From: Actinomycetes bacterium
GTDB taxonomy: Bacteria; Actinomycetota; Thermoleophilia; Solirubrobacterales; Solirubrobacteraceae
Direction: 5' to 3'
DNA length: 52,334 bases
Assembly: GCA_021851525.1 (NCBI GenBank)
Contig: JAJZDA010000004.1
Coordinates: 1-52,334 of the forward strand
Below the pieces are notes generated by a model. That model was not told the origin of the DNA. It was given only the letters and a program-made list of their open reading frames with translations, and made no database searches. This document shows, piece by piece, positions 43,886-52,334 of this stretch. Position numbers and translations under genes: made by a program. The stretch's first letter is position 1. The number at the start of each line of letters is the position of its first letter.

Positions 43886-45321
43886 GCCAGACACAGCTGA
43901 ACGTCGTGGGCGGCGAACTGGTCGGCGCGCTTGAAGGCGCCACGCGCGAGGTCCGCAACCCCGCCAGCGATGAGCTGATCGCGCTGGTCCCGGAGGGCAG
44001 CGTCGCCGACGTGGAGCGGGCCGTCTCGGCCGCCGCCGCTGCGGCGGCCAGCTGGCGGGATTCGACTCCCGGTGAGCGCGCCGGCGTGCTGCTGGCGCTC
44101 GCCGACCTGCTGGATGAGCACGGTGAGGAGCTGGCGCGGCTGGAGTCCGCCAACGTCGGCAAGCCGATCTCACTGGCGCGCGAGGAGAATCCGATCTCCG
44201 CGGACAACCTGCGCTTCTTCGCGGCGGCGGCGCGCAACCTCGAGGGCCGCGCCGCCGGGGAGTACGTCAGCGGCTACACCTCGATGGTCAGGCGCGAGCC
44301 GATCGGCGTGGTCGGCCAGATCGCCCCCTGGAACTATCCGCTGCAGATGGCCGTGTGGAAGCTGGGCCCGGCGCTGGCCGCCGGCAACACGGTGGTGCTC
44401 AAGCCCTCGGAGCTGACGCCGCTCTCGCTGCTGCGCTTCGTCACGCTGGCCACCGAGCGGGAGCTGCTGCCGCCGGGCGTCCTGAACGTGATCACCGGCG
44501 ACGGTGAGCATGTCGGCGCCGGGCTGGTGGCTCACCCGGAGGTGCGCATGGTCTCGATCACCGGTGACGTGTCGACCGGCAAGCTCGTGGCCAAGAGCGC
44601 CGCTGACACGCTCAAGCGCGTGCATCTGGAGCTCGGTGGCAAGGCGCCGATGGTGGTCTTCGACGACGCGGACCTGGAGGCGGTCGTCAGGGGCATCCGG
44701 CTCGGCGGCTACCTCAACTCCGGGCAGGACTGCACCGCCTGCTCACGCGTGCTGGTCAGTGAGCGCGTGCATGATCGCCTGCTGGAGGTGCTCGAGCCGG
44801 CGATCCGGTCGCTGCAGGTGGCCGACCCGGCGCAGGGCGACAGCGTCGAGATGGGGCCGGTGGTCTCCGGTGAGCAGCGTGAGCGCGTGCACGGCTTCAT
44901 CGACCGCGCCGTGGCCGGCGGCGCCCAGGTGCTGTTCAGCGGCAGCGCGCCCCAGGGCGCCGGCGCGTTCGTCGCGCCGACGGTGATCGGCGGCGTCACC
45001 CAGGAGTCCGAGATCGTCCAGCGTGAGGTCTTCGGCCCGGTCGTGACGGTGCAGCGCTTCGCCGACGACGCGCAGGCGATCGCCTGGGCCAACGGCGTTG
45101 ACTACGGGCTGGCCGCCAGTGTCTGGACGCGTGACGTGGCGCGGGCGATGGACGCCGCGCGGGTGCTGCAGTTCGGGACGGTCTGGATCAACGACCATCT
45201 GCCGTTCATGTCGGAGATGCCGCACGGCGGCTTCAAGCAGTCCGGCTACGGCAAGGACATGTCGATCTACTCGGTGCAGGAGTACACCGAGATCAAGCAC
45301 GTGATGATCTCCCACGCCTGA
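43882..45321 (+). CDS. Aldehyde dehydrogenase (probable gamma-aminobutyraldehyde dehydrogenase)
   Basis: NAD-dependent oxidation of the aminoaldehyde made by the upstream aminotransferase, giving GABA if the amine is putrescine. 479 residues with Glu250 (HLELGGKAPMV) and catalytic Cys284 (NSGQDCTACSR), 34 apart as in the family; IAPWNYPLQMAVWKLGPALA and EIVQREVFGPVV are further marks. SGQDCTACSRV and the C-terminal GFKQSGYGKDMS are typical of the PatD/aminobutyraldehyde group. Coupled to the aminotransferase by ATGA. Confidence 0.9.
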   Translation: MSQTQLNVVGGELVGALEGATREVRNPASDELIALVPEGSVADVERAVSAAAAAAASWRDSTPGERAGVLLALADLLDEHGEELARLESANVGKPISLAREENPISADNLRFFAAAARNLEGRAAGEYVSGYTSMVRREPIGVVGQIAPWNYPLQMAVWKLGPALAAGNTVVLKPSELTPLSLLRFVTLATERELLPPGVLNVITGDGEHVGAGLVAHPEVRMVSITGDVSTGKLVAKSAADTLKRVHLELGGKAPMVVFDDADLEAVVRGIRLGGYLNSGQDCTACSRVLVSERVHDRLLEVLEPAIRSLQVADPAQGDSVEMGPVVSGEQRERVHGFIDRAVAGGAQVLFSGSAPQGAGAFVAPTVIGGVTQESEIVQREVFGPVVTVQRFADDAQAIAWANGVDYGLAASVWTRDVARAMDAARVLQFGTVWINDHLPFMSEMPHGGFKQSGYGKDMSIYSVQEYTEIKHVMISHA

Positions 45322-45418
45322 CGCGAAGCGCTCGCCGCGGCTCCAGTGGGCCGCGGCCGGGAGGGTCGCCGCGGCCCTAGCACCGTGTCCGCGCCCCGGA
45401 GTCAGGCACAATCGGCAG

Positions 45419-46036
45419 GTGGCAGCCATCGACCGTCACGCGCACCTGCATCGCGCGCTGAGACTCTCCTGGGCCTCTGTCGGCTTCGGTCTGCTCTCGG
45501 GCTCGGTGTCGGTCGCCTCCGGGATCGCCGAGCATTCGCTGGGGGTGCTCGCCGCCGGGCTCTCGGTGCTCGCGGACGTGACCGGCTCGGTCGTGCTGAT
45601 CTGGCGCTTCCGGACCGAGCGCACCGATCCGCACCGCGCCAGCGAGGTTGAGCAGCGCGCCGCCCTCGGCGTCGCCACCGCGCTCGGCCTGATCGCGCTG
45701 GTGCTCACCTTTGAGTCGGTGCGTGAGCTGCTGGCCGGCACCCATCCCGGCAGCGGCGCGCTGACGCTCTTGTCAGCCGGGGTCAGCATCGTCGTGCTGA
45801 TCCCGCTGGCGCTCGCCAAGCGGCGCGTCGCGGAGGCGCTGGCCAGTCACGCGCTGCGCGGCGACAGCACGCTCAGCGCGATCGGGGCGGGGACGGCGGT
45901 GCTCGCGCTGGTCGGCCTGCTGCTGTTCCGGGAGTTCGGCTGGTGGTGGGCTGACCGTGTGGTCGCGCTCGCAATCGCGGCCGTGGCGCTGCTGGAGATG
46001 CGCACGCTGCTGAGCGCGGAGCACGCCGAGGATTGA
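45419..46036 (+). CDS. CDF-like cation efflux membrane protein
   Basis: 205 residues with about five hydrophobic helices. GIAEHSLGVLAAGLSVLADV is the helix-2 type signature of cation diffusion facilitators (His/Asp metal site) and ALRGDSTLSAIGAGTAVLA with WWWADRVVALAIAAVALLE the helix-5/6 region. The cytoplasmic domain is missing, so it is a short member. GTG start without strong ribosome site. Two bases separate it from the hydrolase gene. Confidence 0.7.
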   Translation: MAAIDRHAHLHRALRLSWASVGFGLLSGSVSVASGIAEHSLGVLAAGLSVLADVTGSVVLIWRFRTERTDPHRASEVEQRAALGVATALGLIALVLTFESVRELLAGTHPGSGALTLLSAGVSIVVLIPLALAKRRVAEALASHALRGDSTLSAIGAGTAVLALVGLLLFREFGWWWADRVVALAIAAVALLEMRTLLSAEHAED

Positions 46037-46037
46037 G

Positions 46038-46952
46038 ATGGGCCAGGCGCCGGCCCCGCTCCCGCTGCCGCTGGCGCCGGTGCCCTCACCGCCGCCGATC
46101 GCGGGCGTGAGACGGCGGCGGGTGCTGGCCCGCGGAGTCGACTTCCAGCTCACGGAGGCGGGCGACGCCGACGGGATCCCGGTCCTGCTGCTGCACGGCT
46201 GGCCCGGTCACCACTACACCTGGCGGCATCTGCTGAGCGATCCTCCCGACGGCCTGCGGCTGATCGCACCGGACCTGCCCGGCTACGGCTGGTCAGGCCC
46301 GCCGCCGCACCGTTGGCTCAAGCAGGAGACGGTCAGCGACCTGCTGGCGCTGCTCGACGCGATCGGCGTGCAGCGCGTGCTGCTGGTCGGCCATGACTGG
46401 GGTGGATACATCGGACACCTGCTGGCGCTGCGTGCGCCGGAGCGCGTCGAGCGCTACCTGGCGCTGAACATCCTGCACCCGTGGAACTCGAGGCGGGCGC
46501 TGGCTCCCCACATCTGGCGATTCCTCGCATACCAGCCGCTGATCGCCGTGGCCGGATACCCGCTGATGCGTCACAGCGGCCTGGTGGCCGCTGTGATCCG
46601 TGGCTCACTGGTTGACCGCGGCGCCATCTCCGCGCGGGAGATCGCCTGGTTCAGCGAGCGCTTCCGGGCGCCGGTCTGCGCGCGTGCCGCGACCGACACC
46701 TACCGCAGCTTCTGGCGTGAGGAGGTGTGGGCGCAGCTGCGCGGGCCGCGGCCGCCGCGCTCAGTCGTGCCGACGCTCGCGCTGTTCGGCGTTCAGGACC
46801 GCGCGATCCATCACTCGCTGGCCTGCGCGCGGACCGCCGACGCCGACCAGTACAGCTGCGAGCTGGTCTACAACTGTGGGCACTTCATCGCCGAGGAGCG
46901 CCCGGCGCTGGTGCGCCGCAGGCTGCTGGAGCTGGCCGAGAACTTCCGTTAG
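46038..46952 (+). CDS. Alpha/beta hydrolase (epoxide hydrolase/haloalkane dehalogenase-like)
   Basis: 304 residues. Oxyanion loop LLLHGWPGHHYTWRHL, nucleophile Asp120 in VGHDWGGYIG, acid Asp254 in GVQDRAI and His282 in NCGHFIAEERPALV form a full triad. Asp as nucleophile points to epoxide hydrolase or dehalogenase rather than esterase. The cap domain between is helical. It lies two bases after the CDF-like gene; the next gene follows after 11 bp with its own GAAAGGA site. Confidence 0.85.
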   Translation: MGQAPAPLPLPLAPVPSPPPIAGVRRRRVLARGVDFQLTEAGDADGIPVLLLHGWPGHHYTWRHLLSDPPDGLRLIAPDLPGYGWSGPPPHRWLKQETVSDLLALLDAIGVQRVLLVGHDWGGYIGHLLALRAPERVERYLALNILHPWNSRRALAPHIWRFLAYQPLIAVAGYPLMRHSGLVAAVIRGSLVDRGAISAREIAWFSERFRAPVCARAATDTYRSFWREEVWAQLRGPRPPRSVVPTLALFGVQDRAIHHSLACARTADADQYSCELVYNCGHFIAEERPALVRRRLLELAENFR

Positions 46953-46963
46953 AAAGGACCCAG

Positions 46964-47890
46964 ATGTCACGTCAAGTCAGCTTTGATCGTTACGGCGGGG
47001 TGGAGGTGCTGGAGCTGCTGCCGGCCGAGAAGCCCGTTCCCGGAGAGGGTGAGCTGCTGGTGGCCGTGCGGGCCGCCGGGCTCAACCCGTTCGACACGAA
47101 GGTCCGCCGGGGGCTGATGGAGGGCGTTTTCCCGATCACCCTGCCGAGCACCCAGGGGACCGACGTGGCCGGCGTGGTCGAGGCTGTCGGACCGGGGGTT
47201 CAGGGCTTCGCTGCGGGCGATGAGATCCTCGGCTCCACCGGGCGCCGGCGCGCGCAGGCCGACCACACGCTGGTGCCGGCCGCCAGCGCCCTGCCGCGCC
47301 CGCCGGCGCTCAGCTGGGAGGTGGCCGGTTCGCTGTGGGTCTCCGCGACAACCGCCTCGGCGATGGTGCGGGCGGTGGCGCCTGAGCCCGGTGAGATCGT
47401 GCTGGTGGCGGGTGCCAGCGGCGGTGTGGGAGCGCTCGTGAGCCAGCTGGCGCGCGAGCGCGGTGCGGTGGTGATCGGCGTTGCCGGGGTTGAGAGCCAC
47501 GCTTGGCTGCGTGAGCAGCGGATCATCCCCGTCAGCTACGGCGAGGGTGTGGCGCAGCGGGTCAGCGCGGCAGCCGAGGCGGCCGGCGGCCGCCTCGCGG
47601 CGGTGCTGGACGCTGTCGGTGGTGGTTATGTGGCGCTCGGGGTGGAGCTCGGCGTGGCGCCGCAGCGGATCGACACGATCGTGGACTTCGACGCCGCCGC
47701 CCGGTACGGGGCGCGGACCGACGGCGGGGCGGCCGGCCGCACCGCGGATGTCGCCGCGGTGCTCGAGCTGATCCTCGCGGGGCGCGTGCAGTTCAGCGTG
47801 CATCGCAGCTACCCGCTTGAGCAGGTGCGCGACGCCTACCGCGAGCTGGAGGAGGGGCACCCCCGTGGCAAGGTCGTGCTGATCCCATGA
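46964..47890 (+). CDS. Zinc-independent MDR oxidoreductase (quinone reductase-like)
   Basis: NAD(P)H-dependent reductase of the QOR branch. 308 residues from ATG 46964, six bases behind GAAAGGA. GroES-like N-terminus (AAGLNPFDTKVRRGL, TQGTDVAGVVEAVGPGVQGF) and Rossmann loop VLVAGASGGVGALVSQLARE; zinc ligands of alcohol dehydrogenases are absent. Its stop overlaps the next gene (ATGA). Substrate unknown. Confidence 0.88.
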   Translation: MSRQVSFDRYGGVEVLELLPAEKPVPGEGELLVAVRAAGLNPFDTKVRRGLMEGVFPITLPSTQGTDVAGVVEAVGPGVQGFAAGDEILGSTGRRRAQADHTLVPAASALPRPPALSWEVAGSLWVSATTASAMVRAVAPEPGEIVLVAGASGGVGALVSQLARERGAVVIGVAGVESHAWLREQRIIPVSYGEGVAQRVSAAAEAAGGRLAAVLDAVGGGYVALGVELGVAPQRIDTIVDFDAAARYGARTDGGAAGRTADVAAVLELILAGRVQFSVHRSYPLEQVRDAYRELEEGHPRGKVVLIP

Positions 47891-48735
47891 GTCGCGTTGC
47901 CGCGCGGCCGATGACCGACGCCGACGTGAGCCAGGCGGCGCTGGTCTCAGCCGCCGCCTTCGGCGTGGACATCTCCGAGCGCCGGCAGCGCGACAGCTGG
48001 GAGCAGCGCATGCGCCACCCGCTGATCACCGATCCCGCCGGCGCGTTCGTGACAGAGGCCGCAGGGGTGGTGATCGGCGTGAGCCAGACGATCCTGCGTG
48101 ACGGGGTGTGGATCCTCTCGCTGCTGGCGGTCAGCCCCAGCGTCTCCCGTGGCGGTGACGGCCGCGCGCTGGTCGACGCGGCGCTCAGCTACGGCTCGCG
48201 GACCCAGGACGGATTGATCGTCTCCTCCAACGACCCGCGCGCGATGCGCCTCTACGCCAGCTCCGGGTTTCGCCTGCAGCCGACGTTCAGGGCGGCGGGC
48301 CCCGTCGATGGCTCGCGGATCCCCGAGCGTGACCCGCGGATCACGGTCGTCGGCGCAGACGGGCTGGAGGCGCTGGCGCCGATCTCCCGGGCCGTGCGTG
48401 GTGCCGCCCATACGCCTGACTTCGGCGTTGTGCTGGCGCGCGGCGCGACCATCTTCGCGCTCGAGGACCGCGGCTGGGTCGCCGCCCTGCCGGGGCGCGG
48501 GGTGTGGGCGCTGGCGGCGCTTGACGACCGCGCGGCGACCGCGCTGCTGTGGTGCGCGCTTGACCATCTGCGCGATGAGCCGGAGGTGGTGGTCGGCTTT
48601 CTGACCGCCGATCAGCGGTGGGCGCTGGACGTCCTGCTGGAGGCGCGAATCCCGTTCTGCGCCTACGGTGCCCTGGCGGTGCGCGGCAACCCCGGACCGC
48701 TGCGCCCCTACATCCCCAGCCCGCCGTTCTCGTGA
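47887..48735 (+). CDS. GNAT-family N-acetyltransferase
   Basis: 282 residues. N-terminal GNAT fold: RPMTDADVSQAALVSAAAFG, then WILSLLAVSPSVSRGGDGRA (acetyl-CoA loop, here SVSRGGDGRA) and DPRAMRLYASSGFRLQPTF. A second GNAT-like half without clear loop follows (DFGVVLARGATIFALEDRGW). Starts and ends in four-base overlaps with its neighbours, so it is cotranslated with the MDR oxidoreductase and the FUSC protein. Substrate unknown. Confidence 0.8.
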   Translation: MSRVAARPMTDADVSQAALVSAAAFGVDISERRQRDSWEQRMRHPLITDPAGAFVTEAAGVVIGVSQTILRDGVWILSLLAVSPSVSRGGDGRALVDAALSYGSRTQDGLIVSSNDPRAMRLYASSGFRLQPTFRAAGPVDGSRIPERDPRITVVGADGLEALAPISRAVRGAAHTPDFGVVLARGATIFALEDRGWVAALPGRGVWALAALDDRAATALLWCALDHLRDEPEVVVGFLTADQRWALDVLLEARIPFCAYGALAVRGNPGPLRPYIPSPPFS

Positions 48736-50921
48736 GCGCGGAGGTCGGCGGGCCGACGGTCCTCGGCGAGGCTCTCAGGCAGGCGCGGGCGTTTGACCGG
48801 GCGAAGTTCTCCGCCCGCGCCGGGATCGTCGCCGCGCTGCCGGTCGCGGCGATGATGGCGCTCGGCATGGCGCTCGGGAGCCCCACCGACGCGGTCACGC
48901 TCGGGGTCGGCGCGATGCTCGTCGGCATCGCCTGGCGCGCCGGGGACGGTCCCGCCACGCCGCCGCTGGCGACGATGGCCGCGGCCACCACCGTGCTGCC
49001 GCTGTGCACCCTGGCGGGCACGCTCACCGGGCGCTGGCCGTGGCTGCATCTGGGCGTGCTGTGCCTGATCTGCCTGGCCGCCGGCCTGGCGACCGCGCTC
49101 GGTCGGCGAGGGGTCAGTCCCGGCACGCAGGCGGTGATCGCGTTCGTGGTGTTCGGGCGCTTCCCCGAGGGGCTGGCCAACGCCGCGGGCCTGGCGGGGC
49201 TGGTGCTGGCGGGCGGTGTTGCCCAGACCGCCTTCGCCGCGCTCGTCGGCCGCCCGGCCGCCTGGCGCCGGCAACGCGCCGCGATCGCCGACGCCTACCT
49301 CAAGCTCGATCAGTTGGCGGGGCAGCTGGACGGCTCCGCCGCCGCCTCGGCACGCTCCCTGGAGGAGGCGGCCGATCTGCTGGCCGCTCCGGCGCTGTTC
49401 GCCGACCCGGAGCGCAGCGCGCTGATCGGCCTGGTCGGTGAGGGACGGCGCATCCGCCTGGAGCTGGCGGCGCTCTCCTCGGCGCTCAGCCAGGCGCGCC
49501 GTGAACGCCCGCAGCAGGGGTCCGGGGCGCCGGTGCCGTCCGAGGCGCTGTCGCCGGCTGAGGTGCCGCCGCCGGCCGAGGTGCCGCGGTCCGCTGAGGT
49601 GCCGCCGCCCGCTGAGGCGCTCGCCAGGCTGCGCGCCGTACTGCGGGAGATCGTCGCCGTGCTGCAGGGCTCCCGTGGGGCGGCCGAACGGCTGCTGCCC
49701 GCGGCCGGCGAGCTTGGAGAGTGGGGTGCGCAGCGCGCCCAGGCGCCGGGGTCGCGGGTCGATCAGCGCCTCGGCGCGCTCGTCGGGCAGGTCTGCGCAG
49801 CCGCGCGCATGGCCGCCACCATCGACCAGCCGCAGGTGCGGCTGCTGGTGGTCGGGCGCCCCACACTCGGCTCCCGGGGCGCGCTTGCGCGACTGGCCTA
49901 CCGGCTGCGCACGGACTACCGGCAGATGCGCGCCCACGCCTCGCTGCGCGCCGCCGCCGGGCGCCACGCGGTGCGCCTGGCGGCGGTGGTTGCCGGGACC
50001 GAGCTGCTCACCCAGCGGGTCGCGCTGCCGCGCGGCTACTGGGCGGTCGTGGCCGCCGCGACGGTCCTGCGCCCCGGGTTCGGCGCGACCTTCACGCGCG
50101 GCGCTGAACGCGTGCTGGGGACCTGCCTGGGGGTGCTGATCGCCAGCCTCATCGCGGTGGCGCTGAATCCCGGTGGCTGGTGGCTGGTGCTGGTGGTGGG
50201 GCTGCTCTCCTACTGCAGCTACGCGGTCTTCCCGGCGAGCTTCGCCCTCGGCACGGCGATGTTCACCGCGGTGCTGGTGTTCCTGCTGCACGCGATCATC
50301 GGTGACACGCTGGCCACCGCGCTTGACCGCGGCATCGACACGATCATCGGCGGCGGCATCGGCCTGGCGGCCTACGCGCTGTGGCCGACGTGGTCGGCGC
50401 TGGCCGCGGGCCCGCTGCTGGCCGACCTGGTGGACGCCCAGCACCGCTACCTGGAAGACGTGCTGTCCAACCTCGTGAACGGCACCCGCTCGGCGACGGC
50501 CGCCGTGCGTGCGCACGCGCGTCGTGCCCGCGTCAGCTTCACCGACGCGGAGGCGCTGGTCACGCTCGCGCAGGGAGAGCCGCGGCGCGGCGAGCTCGAC
50601 CCCGCGGCCGCCGCGGCCGCGCTCAACGCCCTGCGGCGGGTGGTCTACGCGATCCACGCGTTGCGCCTCGAGCTGGCGGCCGCGCCCAGCGGCGCGGCGC
50701 ACCCTGAGCTGGGCGAGCTGGCCGACGGCTTCCGGGCGGCGCTCGGTGCGCTCGCGGCGCAGCTGCGGGAGGGTGAGCGCGCACGCGGCTTCCCGCCGCT
50801 GCGGCGCCTGTTTCGCGAGGTCATGTGGGAGCGCGAGGAGCAGTCGCTGCGCTCGGTCTTTGACGAGCTGGTCGACGCGCTGGATTCGGCGGCCGACGCC
50901 GCCGGGATCGACCTTCGGTGA
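48732..50921 (+). CDS. FUSC-family inner-membrane transporter
   Basis: 729 residues from GTG 48732 (GTGA overlap with the GNAT gene). Two blocks of five to six membrane helices each (about residues 35-170 and 430-560; second with PRGYWAVVAAATVLRPGFGA, the FUSC signature) frame a helical soluble region. These proteins export aromatic acids, fusaric acid or polyamines in other bacteria. A Pro-Ala-Glu-Val linker repeat (PAEVPPPAEVPRSAEVPPPA) sits at about residues 273-293. The end of the rightward series. Confidence 0.85.
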   Translation: MSAEVGGPTVLGEALRQARAFDRAKFSARAGIVAALPVAAMMALGMALGSPTDAVTLGVGAMLVGIAWRAGDGPATPPLATMAAATTVLPLCTLAGTLTGRWPWLHLGVLCLICLAAGLATALGRRGVSPGTQAVIAFVVFGRFPEGLANAAGLAGLVLAGGVAQTAFAALVGRPAAWRRQRAAIADAYLKLDQLAGQLDGSAAASARSLEEAADLLAAPALFADPERSALIGLVGEGRRIRLELAALSSALSQARRERPQQGSGAPVPSEALSPAEVPPPAEVPRSAEVPPPAEALARLRAVLREIVAVLQGSRGAAERLLPAAGELGEWGAQRAQAPGSRVDQRLGALVGQVCAAARMAATIDQPQVRLLVVGRPTLGSRGALARLAYRLRTDYRQMRAHASLRAAAGRHAVRLAAVVAGTELLTQRVALPRGYWAVVAAATVLRPGFGATFTRGAERVLGTCLGVLIASLIAVALNPGGWWLVLVVGLLSYCSYAVFPASFALGTAMFTAVLVFLLHAIIGDTLATALDRGIDTIIGGGIGLAAYALWPTWSALAAGPLLADLVDAQHRYLEDVLSNLVNGTRSATAAVRAHARRARVSFTDAEALVTLAQGEPRRGELDPAAAAAALNALRRVVYAIHALRLELAAAPSGAAHPELGELADGFRAALGALAAQLREGERARGFPPLRRLFREVMWEREEQSLRSVFDELVDALDSAADAAGIDLR

Positions 50922-51098
50922 GCCTCGCGCTCGCGGTCGCCGGCCAGCGGCGCGGGAGCCGCGCAACATTTGCGCCTAGCATGGGTTCTAGCCGATGACG
51001 ACCACCACCGCAGACCGGCGGCTTTGCACGGTTTGATGCCGACGGGCGGCCGTCCACTTGCTAGAACTACGCACTTGCCTCACCCTTCTTCACAGATC
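50922..51098. other. Intergenic region with distant inverted repeat
   Basis: GTTCTAGC (50985-50992) and GCTAGAAC (51060-51067) enclose a 67-base region just before the last gene. It could form a long-stem leader structure or be two half-sites. No known riboswitch recognised. Confidence 0.4.
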
Positions 51099-52334
51099 GT
51101 GCGCCCGCTCCTGAAGCTAACCCTCTCGTGCCTCGTCACGCTGCTGTGCGCGCTGCCCCAGCTGGCGCAGGCGGCGACCACCAGCACCGGCCCGACGATC
51201 CGCTGGGGCCGTTCCATCGCGTTCGAGAATCCCGCCAGGTCGGGAGCCTTCGATGCGGTCTCCTGCGCGATCAACAACCTCACAGTCAAGGACTTCGGCA
51301 AGCAGCTGTGCGTGGCGGCCGATGAGACCGGCCACATCTGGTGGAGCTCCAAGCCGTGGAAGGCGCGCCCGTTCTGGAAGCGGGTGACAGTCGACCCGAT
51401 CAAGGGGGCTTCGCTCACCGGCGTCTCCTGCCCGACCATCACGTTCTGCGCGATCGTCGACAACCAGGGGTACGTGATCGTCAGCCGCAATCCGACGGGC
51501 GGTGCCCGCTTCTGGAGCCGGCCGATCAAGATCGACGCGACGGCCGCGTCCGGTGGCGGGCCGGCGGGGCTGGCCGGCATCGCCTGCGTGGGGCTCACCG
51601 AGTGCGTCGCGATCGACAACGCCGGACAGGTGATCTCCAGCACCAACCCGTTTGGCGGCGCCGCCGCCTGGACCACCTCGGCGCTGCCCAACGCGCCGGT
51701 GCTGACGAGCATCGCCTGCCCGCGCAACAACCTCTGCGTCATCGGCGGCAGCACGCGTTACTACGCCACAAACCCGACGGGCGGTGTCAGCGCCTGGCAG
51801 GCCGTCGGCGCCTCTGGCGGGCTGCTCGCATCGGTCAGCTGCCCGTCGGCCCGGGGCTGTGTGGGTGTCGGCTACGGCAGCGCCACCACAGGCCTGGCGT
51901 CGGCCACGGCGACCCCCGCCGGGCCGGCCAGCGCCTGGGTGAACACCACGCTGCAGACCTCCGTCCCGGTCGGCAACGCGCAGCTGCTGGACTCGGTCTC
52001 ATGTCCGACGATCGGCTTCTGTGTGGCGGTCGACGGGGCTGACAACGTGATCAACTCGACCTCGCCGCTGACCGGCGTCTGGAACGTCGCCAAGCCGGCG
52101 CGCAGACGCTCCACCAGCATCTGGTCGGCAATCTCCTGCGAGGCCAAGAACTGCGTGCTGGTTGACAGTCGCGGGTTCATCACGCCGGCGACCGTGAAGG
52201 GCCTCAGGCTGACGCTGGCCGGAACCCGCGGCGGCGCCGGCACGGTCACCAAGACCGGCACCACGACCAAGACTGGCACGACCAAGACCGGGACGACGGG
52301 CACCGCCGGGACGACCGGGACCGCCGGCACGACC
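51099..52334 (+). CDS. Secreted protein with seven paired-Cys repeats, 3' end outside window
   Basis: At least 412 residues, open at the right edge. GTG 51099 leads directly into a signal peptide (LLKLTLSCLVTLLCALPQLA, cleavage at AQA). Seven repeats follow, each with a Cys pair and the turn S-x-NP-x-GG between: VSC..(17)..LCVAAD, VSCPTITFCAIVD, IACVGLTECVAID, IACPRNNLCVIGG, VSCPSARGCVGVG, VSCPTIGFCVAVD and ISCEAKNCVLVD. A low-complexity TKTGTTGTAGTT tail begins at about residue 385. The layout matches 32133-34250, so both are probably disulfide-bonded seven-bladed propellers. Confidence 0.75.
   Translation, partial: MRPLLKLTLSCLVTLLCALPQLAQAATTSTGPTIRWGRSIAFENPARSGAFDAVSCAINNLTVKDFGKQLCVAADETGHIWWSSKPWKARPFWKRVTVDPIKGASLTGVSCPTITFCAIVDNQGYVIVSRNPTGGARFWSRPIKIDATAASGGGPAGLAGIACVGLTECVAIDNAGQVISSTNPFGGAAAWTTSALPNAPVLTSIACPRNNLCVIGGSTRYYATNPTGGVSAWQAVGASGGLLASVSCPSARGCVGVGYGSATTGLASATATPAGPASAWVNTTLQTSVPVGNAQLLDSVSCPTIGFCVAVDGADNVINSTSPLTGVWNVAKPARRRSTSIWSAISCEAKNCVLVDSRGFITPATVKGLRLTLAGTRGGAGTVTKTGTTTKTGTTKTGTTGTAGTTGTAGTT

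Noticed and set aside
48708-50969. 753-codon frame on the minus strand opposite the FUSC gene
   Set aside because: Arg/Gln/Gly-rich shadow of a clear membrane protein; common in high-GC DNA.
50985-51067. Riboswitch in front of the last gene
   Set aside because: Only an 8-bp inverted repeat with a long loop; no known class fits.

Overview
The window is high-GC, densely coded DNA. GTG/TTG starts are frequent, and many neighbours overlap through ATGA or GTGA. It carries several large secreted proteins (paired-Cys repeats, Ig-like and glycine-rich repeats), tatA next to dprA and comF, an ECF42/YCII-type sigma pair, and many VapBC-like modules. Together these suggest an actinobacterium, most likely of class Thermoleophilia (Solirubrobacterales-like). 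That placement is inference from gene families and composition; no rRNA is present.

Layout. 1-13.4 kb looks like core chromosome. It holds the 5' part of a DUF1998-type DEAD/DEAH helicase (runs off the left edge), a HAD phosphatase, a small HTH operon divergent from a one-pass membrane protein, a secreted repeat protein, tatA-dprA-comF, a second secreted protein and an amidase-signature hydrolase ended by two strong hairpins. A tRNA-Asp(GTC) gene with its own terminator follows at 13.5 kb.

13.6-29 kb is an accessory stretch beginning just behind that tRNA and a decayed tRNA 3' fragment. It contains a HEPN-like protein divergent from a two-gene unit ending in a SEC-C/putative nuclease protein, a broken ECF sigma factor behind an intact YCII gene, a frameshifted unknown gene, a GNAT-DUF1778 toxin-antitoxin (TA) pair, two VapBC pairs, and an RHH antitoxin whose toxin gene has a stop codon in place of a probable tryptophan. 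An AraC regulator, a VOC protein, a P-loop kinase and several small unknowns complete it. The mix of intact and decaying small modules is typical of an old integration hot spot.

29-41 kb has a large AAA/TPR/LuxR regulator, a secreted protein with seven paired-Cys repeats, a small membrane protein, a 1.56-kaa glycine-rich surface protein containing a 1.6-kb internal duplication, and a HigBA-like TA pair behind a 22-bp perfect hairpin. 41-51 kb reads as metabolism. A sulfide:quinone-reductase-like flavoprotein is divergent from a tightly packed rightward series: class III aminotransferase, aldehyde dehydrogenase (probable putrescine/polyamine degradation), CDF-like protein, alpha/beta hydrolase, MDR oxidoreductase, GNAT and FUSC transporter. 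The right edge cuts a second secreted protein that again shows seven paired-Cys repeats.

The best candidates for something undescribed are the HEPN / ALDH-motif / SEC-C-nuclease cluster (14.2-17.5 kb) and the paired secreted proteins with exactly seven SC(x5-7)C repeats each.
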